The notes below the pieces were generated by a model. The model searched no databases, was not told where the DNA came from, and worked only from the letters and a program-made list of their open reading frames with translations. Positions 22,872-31,264 of a DNA stretch of 33,603 bases are shown in pieces (positions within the stretch are counted from its first letter, which is position 1; every line of letters begins with the position of its first letter). Source of the DNA: Lachnospiraceae bacterium (GTDB taxonomy: Bacteria > Bacillota > Clostridia > Lachnospirales > Lachnospiraceae). The DNA lies in the NCBI GenBank assembly GCA_021205755.1, contig JAJPWX010000049.1:1-33603 (forward strand), read 5' to 3'. The position numbers and the translations under genes are program-made.

Positions 22872-25031
22872 ATGATTGGAAAAATTTCCAGACGGGATTT
22901 CCTGAAGGGCTCCGCGGCGACGGCGGCTTCCCTGGCACTTTCCATGACGTTTGCGGGCGGCTTCTCCGAGAGCGTGGTACAGGCGTCAGAGGACATTGAC
23001 TTTGATGAGTATTATACGACTTCTACCGAGATCTACAATGAGGTTCTTGGCGAATTCTATGACGCGTATATGGTATCAAAGGATGCGGAAACGGTATCCG
23101 AGCGCTACGCGCTGATGGCGGTTGCAGAGGCGAAGATTATGGAGGCGGCTGTATTCCTGCCGACGAATTCAAACGGCGGTTCATATCGTCTGACCAGAGT
23201 CGTTCCGTATTCCGCTACGACGACCCTCTGGGGCACGGATTCGGATCGGTATTTTACCGTGCTTGTTACTACGGAGATGATCTCGCTTGAGGATTACAAC
23301 GCACTGAAGGCTTTGTGGAATGAGACCAGAGGCACCGGCACTTATGAGACGGAAGCGCGGGCATATCTGGAGGAACACGGATATGAAGTAAAGGATGAAT
23401 ATAATCTCTCATATAACACAGACCCGGTGACCTGGGATGCGTTGGCAACTTCCCTTTCCGCAGACTCTGAGGCGATTGTCAATACCTATGACGGTCTGAT
23501 GCTTTATGATATCGAGAATGAGCTTCAGCCGGCGCTGGCAGAGAGCTATGAGGTTTCTGAGGACGGTCTGACCTATACCTTCCACATTCGTGAGGGCGTG
23601 TCATGGGTGGATTCTCAGGGCAGAGAGGTTGCAGGCGTGGTTGCGGATGACTTCGTAGCCGGTATGCAGCATATGATGGACGCTCAGGGGGGGCTTGAGT
23701 ACCTGATCGAGGGCATTATCGTGAACGCTTCCGAGTATATATCCGGTGAAGTGACCGATTTTGCTGAGGTTGGTGTAGAGGCAGTGGATGATTATACACT
23801 TGTCTATACACTGGAAGCTCCGTGCTCTTATTTCCTGACGATGCTTGGCTACAATGTATTTGCGCCGATGAGCCGTACGTACTATGAGTCTCAGGGCGGC
23901 AAGTTCGGTATGGAGTATGATTCCTCCGCAGCGGATTATAATTACGGCAAGAGCGCAGATACCATCGCTTACTGCGGCCCGTATCTTGTGACCGGACATA
24001 CCGAGCAGAACTCCATCGTCTTCTCCGCGAACCCGACCTACTGGAACGCAGATGCGGTGAACATTCAGACCCTGACCTGGAAGTACGATGACGGCAGCGA
24101 CCCGACGAAGCTTTACAATGACTTCCTCAATGGCACGGTTGACGCGGTTGGCCTGACCTCCTCGATTCTGGAGCTGGCGAAGTCAGATGGTTATTTTGAT
24201 GATTACGCTTCTGTTTCCGGTACGGACGCGACGACTTTCTTTAATATGTACAACCTGAACCGTGTTGCTCTCGTGAACTTTAACGATGGCACGACCGCTC
24301 CTTCACCGAAGACCGAGGAGGAACTGGAGCGCTCCAACGTGGCGATGAAGAATGTACATTTCCGCCGTGCGCTTTCCTATGCGACCGACCGTGCTTCCAT
24401 GATGGCACAGGTACGCGGCGATGAGCTGAAGTACACGAATATGCGCAACTCCTACACGCCGTGGAACTTTGTCTCCCTCGAAGAGGATGTGACCATTGAT
24501 ATCAACGGCGAGGCGACCACCTTTGCGGCAGGCACCTATTATGGTGTGATCATGCAGGCGCAGCTTGACGCGGATGGAATTCCGATGAATGTTTATGACG
24601 CGACAGCAGACGACGGCAACGGCAGCGGCGACGGCTATGACGGCATCTACAATGTAGACAACGCAGTGGCTGAGATGGCGACGGCAGTGGAAGAGCTGGC
24701 GGCAGAAGGTGTGGACATCAGCGCGGAGAACCCGATCTACCTTGATCTGGTATATCCGAGCCAGGTAGAAGCATACACGAACCGTGCGAATGCGTTCAAG
24801 CAGTCGATTGAGGGCGCCCTTGACGGACAGATCATCATCAATATGGTTGACGGCAGCGACTACTCAGGCTGGTATTACGCGAACTATTATAACACCTACG
24901 GTTATGAGCAGAACAGCGATATTAACGATACGACAGGCTGGGGCCCGGACTACGGCGATCCGTCCACCTATCTTGATACACTCCTTCCGGATTACGCGGG
25001 TTACATGACCAAGGGTTTTGGTATCTTCTAA
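22872..25031 (+). CDS. Tat-exported AmiA/OppA-like oligopeptide-binding protein, apparently circularly permuted
   Basis: A 719-aa family-5 binding protein, the close paralogue of 15838-17997. AGGAGG precedes ATG 22872. The Tat signal (SRRDFLKGSAATAASLALS) ends near VQASE; no lipobox. Residues about 52-170 correspond to the usual C-terminal tail of AmiA/OppA (ERYALMAVAEAKIMEAAVFL, then GGSYRLTRVVP, then DYNALKALWNETRG). Residues 180-250 hold the normal N-terminal lobe start (NTYDGLMLYDIENELQPALA, EDGLTYTFHIREGVSW). The middle contains the usual SYFLTMLGYNVFAPMS and AYCGPYLV segments. The chain ends at GWGPDYGDPSTYLDTLLPDYAGYMTKGFGIF (689-719). It heads the importer operon and captures oligopeptides for it. 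The substrate class is inferred from the AmiC/AmiD-like permeases. Confidence 0.9.
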   Translation: MIGKISRRDFLKGSAATAASLALSMTFAGGFSESVVQASEDIDFDEYYTTSTEIYNEVLGEFYDAYMVSKDAETVSERYALMAVAEAKIMEAAVFLPTNSNGGSYRLTRVVPYSATTTLWGTDSDRYFTVLVTTEMISLEDYNALKALWNETRGTGTYETEARAYLEEHGYEVKDEYNLSYNTDPVTWDALATSLSADSEAIVNTYDGLMLYDIENELQPALAESYEVSEDGLTYTFHIREGVSWVDSQGREVAGVVADDFVAGMQHMMDAQGGLEYLIEGIIVNASEYISGEVTDFAEVGVEAVDDYTLVYTLEAPCSYFLTMLGYNVFAPMSRTYYESQGGKFGMEYDSSAADYNYGKSADTIAYCGPYLVTGHTEQNSIVFSANPTYWNADAVNIQTLTWKYDDGSDPTKLYNDFLNGTVDAVGLTSSILELAKSDGYFDDYASVSGTDATTFFNMYNLNRVALVNFNDGTTAPSPKTEEELERSNVAMKNVHFRRALSYATDRASMMAQVRGDELKYTNMRNSYTPWNFVSLEEDVTIDINGEATTFAAGTYYGVIMQAQLDADGIPMNVYDATADDGNGSGDGYDGIYNVDNAVAEMATAVEELAAEGVDISAENPIYLDLVYPSQVEAYTNRANAFKQSIEGALDGQIIINMVDGSDYSGWYYANYYNTYGYEQNSDINDTTGWGPDYGDPSTYLDTLLPDYAGYMTKGFGIF

Positions 25032-25054
25032 AATTGTTCAGAACAGCAAGTTTG

Positions 25055-25098
25055 GGCCGCAGGGGGCCGGGGGTCTCCCCGTTTTCCTGCGGCCGTTT
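25055..25098 (+). terminator. Terminator/attenuator between binding protein and permease
   Basis: GGCCGCAGG (25055-25063) and CCTGCGGCC (25086-25094) form a perfect 9-bp stem followed by GTTT. With only a short U-run, partial read-through into the permease genes is likely. This would give more binding protein than transporter. Confidence 0.75.
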
Positions 25099-25210
25099 CA
25101 TGAGTAAGGCGTAGCTGGTTTGCGGTTACAGCCGGTACCAGAGCTTTTGCCCGGAAGATTCCCTTAAGGAGGGCAGAACCCGGAGGAACCAAAAAGATAG
25201 GAGAGGCACA

Positions 25211-26782
25211 GTGGGAAAATATTTAGTCAAACGAATTATCACAGGCCTGTTGTCGGTCGTTGTCGTGGTCGCCTGTGTCATGATCATGGTTTATTCTCTC
25301 CTGAATCGTGATCTGGTCTTTGCGGCGGATACGACGTACACGCATCAGAGTAACAACCAGAAGACCGTTTATAAGTACTCTAAGTGGGAAGAGTACGGTT
25401 ATCTGGATTATGTGACATATTCCGATTATCTGTCCATGCTCGTCGATGAGGGAGAGATCGATGAGGATACCCGGAGCTCGGCGGTGAGCTTTGGCCGGAC
25501 CGCGGACGCGGATTCGGAGCTGGTATCTGAATATGTGCAGAAGTTTACGGAGTATTATGAATCGAGAGGATATACGGTGACGCGGCTGGATGCGGTCATG
25601 ATGAACGCGAAGAAGGTTGCGACCGGCGGGCAGCAGCAGCTCTACGCCTACAAGGATGTTCCACTGATTACCAGATTGATCAAATACTTCAGCGGAATGA
25701 TTACCGTCGATAATATCCACAACGTGGAGGAAGACATCGGAGAGCGGGGACTGACGTTCACCCTTTATGATCCGGTTTACGGCGGAGACAAGTTATCGCC
25801 GGCGATTATGGGAAATGGCACGACGCACAAGTATTTGCTTTATATGACGTCGAGTTTTCCGTTTATTCACCAGAACCTGGTGTCGATTAACCTGGGTACG
25901 TCTTATACGGTAAACTCCGGTGTGGATGTGTTTACGACAATGACACGAAGTCAGGGTTCGTATGTCTCAAGTACGATCACCTATCCAACCGGGCTGACAG
26001 AGGAAAGCGCCGATGATCTACACTCCGCGACCTATCTGGCAGGCTCGCTGGGAACGAGTCAGGTTTACGCGACCCGTTACACAGATGATTACACGAGTGT
26101 GCAGACGGTAAAGAAGGGCGCTTCCAAGATTGGCTACTCCTTTATCATCGGTATTCTGGCAGTAGCGCTGTCTTATCTGCTCGGTGTGCCCCTTGGTATT
26201 CTGATGGCGCTCAAAAAGGATACGATTGTGGATCAGATCGGTACGGTTTATGTGATCTTTATCATTGCGGTGCCGTCCTTGGCGTATATTTTCCTTTTCA
26301 AAGCGATTGGCGGGAAGATTGGACTGCCCACGACCTTTGACGTTGAGAAGCTGAAGTGGACGATGTATGTGCTGCCGGTGATTTCGCTTGCCTTGCCGTC
26401 CATCGCGAGCCTGATGAAGTGGCTGCGCCGCTACATGATTGACCAGATGAATGCGGACTATGTGAAGTTCGCGCGGGCAGGCGGTCTGACCGAGTCGGAG
26501 ATTTTCAGCAGGCATATTTTCAAAAACGCGGTGATCCCGATCGTGCAGGGTATCCCGGGCAGTGTCCTGGGTGCGCTGGTCGGCGCGATCATTACGGAAC
26601 GTGTTTACGTCGTTCCCGGTGCCGGCGGTTTGCTGACGGATGCGATTAACAAATACGACAATGGCGTGATTGTGGGCGTGACCCTGTTTTACGCGCTGCT
26701 GTCCGTGATTTCCATTATCCTCGGCGATGTGCTGATGTCCGTTGTGGATCCGAGGATTTCATTTACATCGAAAGACAGGTAG
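25211..26782 (+). CDS. oppB: Oligopeptide ABC permease, AmiC/OppB-like
   Basis: A 523-aa membrane protein starting at GTG 25211 (GGAGAGG just upstream). TM1 is at residues 7-28. A large external region of about 260 residues follows (30-300; for example GTTHKYLLYMTSSFPFIHQN, then NLGTSYTV), as in streptococcal AmiC and unlike short OppB/DppB. The last five helices carry the binding-protein-dependent permease motif, RRYMIDQMNADYVKFARAGG then HIFKNAVIPI. It forms one half of the import channel; the external domain probably docks the binding protein. It is followed 6 bases later by its partner permease. Confidence 0.92.
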   Translation: MGKYLVKRIITGLLSVVVVVACVMIMVYSLLNRDLVFAADTTYTHQSNNQKTVYKYSKWEEYGYLDYVTYSDYLSMLVDEGEIDEDTRSSAVSFGRTADADSELVSEYVQKFTEYYESRGYTVTRLDAVMMNAKKVATGGQQQLYAYKDVPLITRLIKYFSGMITVDNIHNVEEDIGERGLTFTLYDPVYGGDKLSPAIMGNGTTHKYLLYMTSSFPFIHQNLVSINLGTSYTVNSGVDVFTTMTRSQGSYVSSTITYPTGLTEESADDLHSATYLAGSLGTSQVYATRYTDDYTSVQTVKKGASKIGYSFIIGILAVALSYLLGVPLGILMALKKDTIVDQIGTVYVIFIIAVPSLAYIFLFKAIGGKIGLPTTFDVEKLKWTMYVLPVISLALPSIASLMKWLRRYMIDQMNADYVKFARAGGLTESEIFSRHIFKNAVIPIVQGIPGSVLGALVGAIITERVYVVPGAGGLLTDAINKYDNGVIVGVTLFYALLSVISIILGDVLMSVVDPRISFTSKDR

Positions 26783-26788
26783 GGGCTT

Positions 26789-27760
26789 ATGAGCAGAGTA
26801 GATTATGAAAAATACGGTATGACCAAAGAGGAACTGTTCGCCCCTGTTGAGCACAGTGATCTTGAATCTGAGAAGATTACCGCTCCGCGATACTCCTACT
26901 GGAACTCCGTGTTTCGTGTGTTTTTCCGTAAAAAGATTAATTTTGTAATACTTGGTCTTCTGGTCGTCATTTTACTGTTCACGTACGTTTATCCGGCATT
27001 GGTGGATTATGACCGGTTCGGGAATCTGCTGGATTCGACGACAAAGCACTTGGGGCCGCTTCAGGCAATGAAACAGCTGGGGTATAACATCCACTGGATT
27101 CTGGGCTCAGGCAGTTCCGGACAGTCCACTTTTGACGCAGTCTGGTACGGCGCGCGCATTTCCGTGTCGCTGGCTTTCGTCTGTGCGGCGATCAACCTGA
27201 CGATCGGTACGATTGTCGGTGCGCTCTGGGGGTTTTCCAGAAGAATGGATTCCATTATGATCCCGATTTATAATATTATCGGGAACGTGCCGATGGTCCT
27301 GCTGGTTTCGGTGCTCGTCATGCTTCTGTCAGCGAGCTTCTGGACGCTGGTATTATCCCTGACGATTACCGAATGGCTGTTTGTTGCTTATTTTATCCGA
27401 ACGCAGGTTATCATTATCCGTGACAGGGAGTACAATCTGGCGTCCAAGTGTCTGGGGTCCAGCTCGGTACGGATTGCGATGAAGAATATTCTGCCGTTCA
27501 TGACCTCTATAATCGTGACTCTGACAGCGACAGAGATTCCGTCCTATATTTCTTACGAAGTGTTCCTCGCCTACATCGGCATGGGCCTTTCGGAGATGTC
27601 GCTGGGCCGTTTGATTTATGCGGCTGAGAGCGCGATGGTGACGCCGGGATGGGAGTTTGAGTTCTGGTCTCCGGTGGCGGTCGTTGCGATCATTACCGTC
27701 GTTCTGTATGTTGTGGGACAGAATCTGGGCGATGCGACTGACCCGAGAACGCATATGTAA
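26789..27760 (+). CDS. oppC: Oligopeptide ABC permease, AmiD/OppC-like
   Basis: A 323-aa membrane protein. The N-terminal about 50 cytoplasmic residues precede TM1 (INFVILGLLVVILLFTYVYP). The permease core shows GTDPxGR-like variation (ILGSGSSGQSTFDAVWYGAR in place of the usual GTD-x-x-G motif), then SLAFVCAAINLTIG, and the coupling helix IRDREYNLASKCLGSSSVRIAMKNILP. It ends with NLGDATDPR, the usual OppC/DppC ending. It pairs with the upstream permease. The next gene starts 12 bases later with GGGAGG in the gap. Confidence 0.93.
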   Translation: MSRVDYEKYGMTKEELFAPVEHSDLESEKITAPRYSYWNSVFRVFFRKKINFVILGLLVVILLFTYVYPALVDYDRFGNLLDSTTKHLGPLQAMKQLGYNIHWILGSGSSGQSTFDAVWYGARISVSLAFVCAAINLTIGTIVGALWGFSRRMDSIMIPIYNIIGNVPMVLLVSVLVMLLSASFWTLVLSLTITEWLFVAYFIRTQVIIIRDREYNLASKCLGSSSVRIAMKNILPFMTSIIVTLTATEIPSYISYEVFLAYIGMGLSEMSLGRLIYAAESAMVTPGWEFEFWSPVAVVAIITVVLYVVGQNLGDATDPRTHM

Positions 27761-27772
27761 GGGAGGCCGGTT

Positions 27773-29524
27773 ATGGAAGAACAGAAGGTATTATTATCGG
27801 TAAAGGATCTGTGGGTGAAGTTCCGTGTGCGCGGCCGTGTTCTGACGGCGATCCGCGGTATCTCCCTGGATATTTATGAGGGCGAGTCGATTGCCATCGT
27901 GGGTGAGTCCGGTTCTGGAAAATCGGTTTTTACGAAGACCTTTTCCGGCATGAACGACGCGAACGGATTTATTGACCATGGCACGATTATTTTTAATGAT
28001 GAAGACCTGGCGGACACGACAGCGCCGCTGAATGACCGGGCAAAAAGACTGATTGAGCGCTCCAGACGCCAGCTGGATCAGTATGCGAAGCTGGAACTGG
28101 GCGCTGCGGTTTACCGGAAGCTGCAGGATCTCGAGTCAGAGAAGCACCGCAGGGAATGCGTCAGTGAGGAAGAGCAGAACCGGGAAAAAGAAGAGCTGGA
28201 TGAGCTGGTCGCAAAGCGGACGGACCTGTATAATCTGAAGCAGACGCTTGACCCGCATAAGGAAAAGGATAAGATTCATGAGATGTCCAAGCAGATTTCC
28301 GCCCTGGACAAGCAGATCAAAGAAGCACAGAAAAAAGACGGGGAGCTTTTAAAAGAGCAGCAGAAAAAAGCTTCACAGGACACCGCGTTTCTGAAGGAAT
28401 ATGAGCAGAAAAAAGCCGCGCTGCAGGCGGAATATGATAAGCTGATTCAGGGAGAGATTTCAGAAAAGGCAAAGAAGCGCAATGAGATTCTCGCAAAGGA
28501 AATTTACCTGTCTATTGGCCGGTATGATGGAAGACAGCGCAGCAAGCTGGCAAAAGGTCTGACGAAGGCGCTGAAGCAGGCGATGCAGATCGGGGTGGAT
28601 CTGGACGACGAAAATGAGCGCAATAAGGTTTTCGATACGGTCGCGTTTCGTGTGCGGTATCTGGATGAGACAACAGATACGATTCACGGCACCTGCGTGC
28701 TGAACCTGGCGAATGTGAAGTATGCGAAGGACTGGAGCCGCATCCGCGGCAGGAAGATCGCGACGGTGTTCCAGGATCCGATGACCTCTTTGAACCCGAT
28801 TCTGACGATCGGAAAGCAGATTACTTCTATTATTATTAAACATCAGGGCTGCTCAGAGGGCGAAGCCAGAAAGCGTGCGCTGGTGCTGATGCACAAGGTC
28901 GGCATCCCGAATGCGGAGGCGCGTTTTGACGATTACCCATTCCAGTATTCGGGCGGTATGCGTCAGAGAATCGTCATCGCGATTGCGCTTTCTTGTCAGC
29001 CGAAGATCCTGATCTGCGACGAACCGACCACCGCTCTTGATGTGACGATTCAGGCACAGATTTTACAGCTGTTAAAAGATTTGCAGAAGGAGCTGGGCTT
29101 CACGATTGTCTTTATTACCCATGACCTTGGCGTTGTGGCGAATATCGCGGATCGTGTGGCTGTGCTGTATGCCGGACAGATTGTTGAGGTAGGTAAGGTG
29201 GAGGAGGTCTTCTATGACCCGCGCCACCCATACACCTGGGCGCTTCTTTCCTCTCTGCCGCAGCTGGCACAGCGGAACACGAAGCTGTATTCCATTACAG
29301 GTACGCCGCCCTCGCTCTACAACCAGATTGTGGGTGATGCGTTTGCTCCCAGAAACCCGTATTGCATGAAGATCGATACTTTGGAGGAGCCGCCGATGTT
29401 CCAGGTCACCGAGACGCATTTCGCGAAGACGTGGCTGCTGGATGAGGACGCTCCGGAAGTGGAAGGCCCGGAGGCGATCCGGGATCTCCACCAGAAGCTG
29501 CTTGATGCGTATCACCTAGCGTGA
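27773..29524 (+). CDS. oppD: Oligopeptide ABC ATPase, OppD/AmiE-like, with a large internal insertion
   Basis: A 583-aa ATPase, about 230 residues longer than usual OppD/AmiE. Walker A is GESGSGKS (44-51). The Q-loop is TVFQDPMTSLNP (Q334), the signature is YSGGMRQR (392-399), and Walker B is ILICDEPTTALD (412-423). Switch histidine and oligopeptide-type C-terminal domain (GQIVEVGKVEEVFYDPRHPYTWALL) follow. Between about residues 83 and 318, where relatives have a few residues before IRG, lies an insertion rich in Glu, Lys and Gln with heptad-like helices (SRRQLDQYAKLELG to QKKAALQAEYDKLIQGEIS), a probable coiled coil plus a small folded part (KVFDTVAFRVRYLDETTDT). The core motifs are intact, so it should still hydrolyse ATP for the importer. 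Confidence 0.92.
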   Translation: MEEQKVLLSVKDLWVKFRVRGRVLTAIRGISLDIYEGESIAIVGESGSGKSVFTKTFSGMNDANGFIDHGTIIFNDEDLADTTAPLNDRAKRLIERSRRQLDQYAKLELGAAVYRKLQDLESEKHRRECVSEEEQNREKEELDELVAKRTDLYNLKQTLDPHKEKDKIHEMSKQISALDKQIKEAQKKDGELLKEQQKKASQDTAFLKEYEQKKAALQAEYDKLIQGEISEKAKKRNEILAKEIYLSIGRYDGRQRSKLAKGLTKALKQAMQIGVDLDDENERNKVFDTVAFRVRYLDETTDTIHGTCVLNLANVKYAKDWSRIRGRKIATVFQDPMTSLNPILTIGKQITSIIIKHQGCSEGEARKRALVLMHKVGIPNAEARFDDYPFQYSGGMRQRIVIAIALSCQPKILICDEPTTALDVTIQAQILQLLKDLQKELGFTIVFITHDLGVVANIADRVAVLYAGQIVEVGKVEEVFYDPRHPYTWALLSSLPQLAQRNTKLYSITGTPPSLYNQIVGDAFAPRNPYCMKIDTLEEPPMFQVTETHFAKTWLLDEDAPEVEGPEAIRDLHQKLLDAYHLA

Positions 29525-29544
29525 AAGGGAGAAGGGAGTAAGCT

Positions 29545-30852
29545 GTGGCGAAACAGAATCAGGAATTAGGATCCAGTGCGTCCCATCTGCCGGAGCACGG
29601 TCCGATTGATGAGCATGGCAGAGAAATTTTATTATCCGTTAAAAATGTGGATATTACGTTTGGAAAGGGCGAGAATGCGGTTCGCGCCGTGAAGAACGCT
29701 TCTTTTGATATTTATAAGGGCGAGACATTTTCCCTGGTGGGTGAGTCTGGCTCCGGTAAGACGACGATCGGGCGTGCGGTGATCCGCGTCAACCCGTGCG
29801 CAGCCGGTGAGATTCAGTATAAGGGCGTCCGTATTTCCGGTAAAATTCCGCATTCCCTCGACCGGGAGGTCATCCGGAATATCCAGATGGTATTCCAGGA
29901 TCCGGCGGCTTCGCTGAATGAGCGCGCGACGGTCGACTATATTGTATCGGAAGGTCTGTACAACTTCCACCTGTACGAAAATGAGGCGGACCGTGTCCGC
30001 AAGGTGGAAAACATCATTGAAGAAGTAGGTCTTTTGAAAGAGCATCTGACCCGCTATCCGCACGAGTTTTCCGGCGGACAGCGCCAGAGAATCGGTCTGG
30101 CGAGAGCGATGGTCATGGAGCCGGAGCTGGTCGTAGCGGACGAGCCGATCTCCGCGCTCGACGTCTCCATCCGTGCGCAGGTGCTGAATCTGATGAAGAA
30201 ATTCCAGGAGGAGAAGGATGTCACCTACCTCTTTATCGCACATGACCTTTCTGTTGTGCGGTTCATCTCGGACCGCATTGGCGTTATCTACAAGGGCAAT
30301 ATTGTAGAGATTGCGGCAGCGGAAGAACTGTTCGACTTCCCGCTGCATCCTTACACTCACTCGCTGATCTCGGCGATTCCGATCCCGGATCCGCAGCTGG
30401 AGAAAAACAAGGTGCTGTATACCTACGACCCCTCGATCCATGACTACAGTACAGATCAGCCGGAGCTGGTCAACATTGGACATGACCACTATGTCTACGG
30501 AAACAAAAAAGAGATTGAGGGATACCGCAAGATCCGTGAGAAGGGAGAGATCCTGCAGCCGATCCGTATTCTGAAAGAAGGCGAAGAACGCCCGAAGGAG
30601 GAGAAGGACGGCACGCTGACCGCGGCGGACGATCAGTTCCTGAAGGCGCCGGTACACGATACCGGCAGCGGGATTTATATGTTTCTGTCATTCTTCCTGC
30701 CGATCATCGGACTGATTGCGGGGCAGATATTTAAGAGTAAGCAGTATTATCGAAACTATCACGCCTGCAAAAAGGGCGCGATCGCCGGCCTGATCACGCT
30801 GGCGGTAATTATCGTCATCTTCCTGATCTTCCTGGGGCTGGCGATCATATGA
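29545..30852 (+). CDS. oppF: Oligopeptide ABC ATPase, OppF/AmiF-like, with C-terminal membrane helices
   Basis: A 435-aa ATPase starting at GTG 29545 (GAAGGGAG upstream). Walker A is GESGSGKT (66-73), Q-loop MVFQDP, signature FSGGQRQR (175-182), Walker B LVVADEP (195-201), switch histidine in FIAHDLSVV, and the oligopeptide tail [16 protein letters not shown]. The normal protein would end near residue 320. Here a charged linker ([17 protein letters not shown]) leads to two hydrophobic helices at about 377-396 and 411-435. An ATPase with its own membrane anchor is unusual for this family. It is the last gene of the importer operon, followed by a strong terminator (30919-30962). Confidence 0.92.
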   Translation: MAKQNQELGSSASHLPEHGPIDEHGREILLSVKNVDITFGKGENAVRAVKNASFDIYKGETFSLVGESGSGKTTIGRAVIRVNPCAAGEIQYKGVRISGKIPHSLDREVIRNIQMVFQDPAASLNERATVDYIVSEGLYNFHLYENEADRVRKVENIIEEVGLLKEHLTRYPHEFSGGQRQRIGLARAMVMEPELVVADEPISALDVSIRAQVLNLMKKFQEEKDVTYLFIAHDLSVVRFISDRIGVIYKGNIVEIAAAEELFDFPLHPYTHSLISAIPIPDPQLEKNKVLYTYDPSIHDYSTDQPELVNIGHDHYVYGNKKEIEGYRKIREKGEILQPIRILKEGEERPKEEKDGTLTAADDQFLKAPVHDTGSGIYMFLSFFLPIIGLIAGQIFKSKQYYRNYHACKKGAIAGLITLAVIIVIFLIFLGLAII

Positions 30853-30861
30853 TAATACAAG

Positions 30862-30896
30862 GGCGCTGGACATCCAGTGGATGTCCGTTAAGCGCC
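30862..30896 (+). repeat. Palindromic intergenic repeat (copy of 9561-9598)
   Basis: GGCGCT-GGACATCC-AGT-GGATGTCC-GTTA-AGCGCC is a near-perfect hairpin. The same sequence with few changes occurs on the other strand at 9561-9598. Confidence 0.8.
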
Positions 30897-30918
30897 GACC
30901 GTAGCGAAGCGGAGAACA

Positions 30919-30962
30919 AAAGGACGTAAAATGGATGCTTGCATCCGATTTTATCGTCCTTT
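30919..30962 (+). terminator. Strong terminator of the importer operon
   Basis: AAAGGACG-t-AAAAT-GGATGC (30919-30938) pairs with GCATCC-g-ATTTT-at-CGTCCTTT (30941-30962), loop TT. About 19 paired bases with A-rich and T-rich flanks. Confidence 0.85.
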
Positions 30963-30966
30963 ATGA

Positions 30967-31135
30967 CCCGCAAAAACATGAGGAAGTAGCCATTTTTCGA
31001 AGAAAAATGAGCGGATTCCGAATGTTTTTAGGATTGCGGGAGTGCGAAGCACGGAGCAATCCGTAGTATTATCTTGATAACACAAGATAGCCGCGGGGAA
31101 CCGTCAAAGGAAATTGGGCGGTTTACCTGCGGCTA
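30967..31135 (+). repeat. Cluster of nested hairpins in the 412-base intergenic region
   Basis: Hairpin a: CCCGCA-AAAACAT (30967-30979) with ATGTTTT (31022-31028) and TGCGGG (31035-31040), enclosing CATTTTTC-gaa-GAAAAATG (30991-31009). Hairpin b, mutually exclusive with a: GGATTGC (31031-31037) with GCAATCC (31056-31062), enclosing GTGC-gaa-GCAC. Hairpin c: TATCTTG/CAAGATA (31070-31089). Hairpin d: TAGCCGC (31088-31094) with GCGGCTA (31129-31135), enclosing AACCG/CGGTT. No gene is visible in it. It may be a structured RNA, a pile of palindromic repeats, or both. Confidence 0.65.
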
Positions 31136-31150
31136 CACTTTTACAGGTGA

Positions 31151-31230
31151 GCTGCGCCGTGCAGAATTGCCTGCGGCAATGGCGCGGCCTGTGTCATAAG
31201 GAATCCACCGGCAGGCCGGTTTCCCTTATG
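31151..31230 (+). repeat. Two-hairpin palindromic repeat, copy 3
   Basis: Hairpin 1: GCTGCGCC (31151-31158), bulge GTGCAGA, ATTGCC-TGC-GGCAAT, GGCGCGGC (31181-31188). Hairpin 2: CATAAGG (31195-31201), ACCGGC-AG-GCCGGT, CCTTATG (31224-31230). It is 80 nt and ends 34 bases before the next start codon, much as copy 2 ends 23 bases before the chelatase start. Confidence 0.85.
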
Positions 31231-31264
31231 ATATATCATAATGAAGAATGGAGCAGATGATTTT

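Noticed and set aside
29632-30657. Long minus-strand open frame opposite the OppF-type gene
   Set aside because: Shadow of an ATPase with all ABC motifs on the plus strand.
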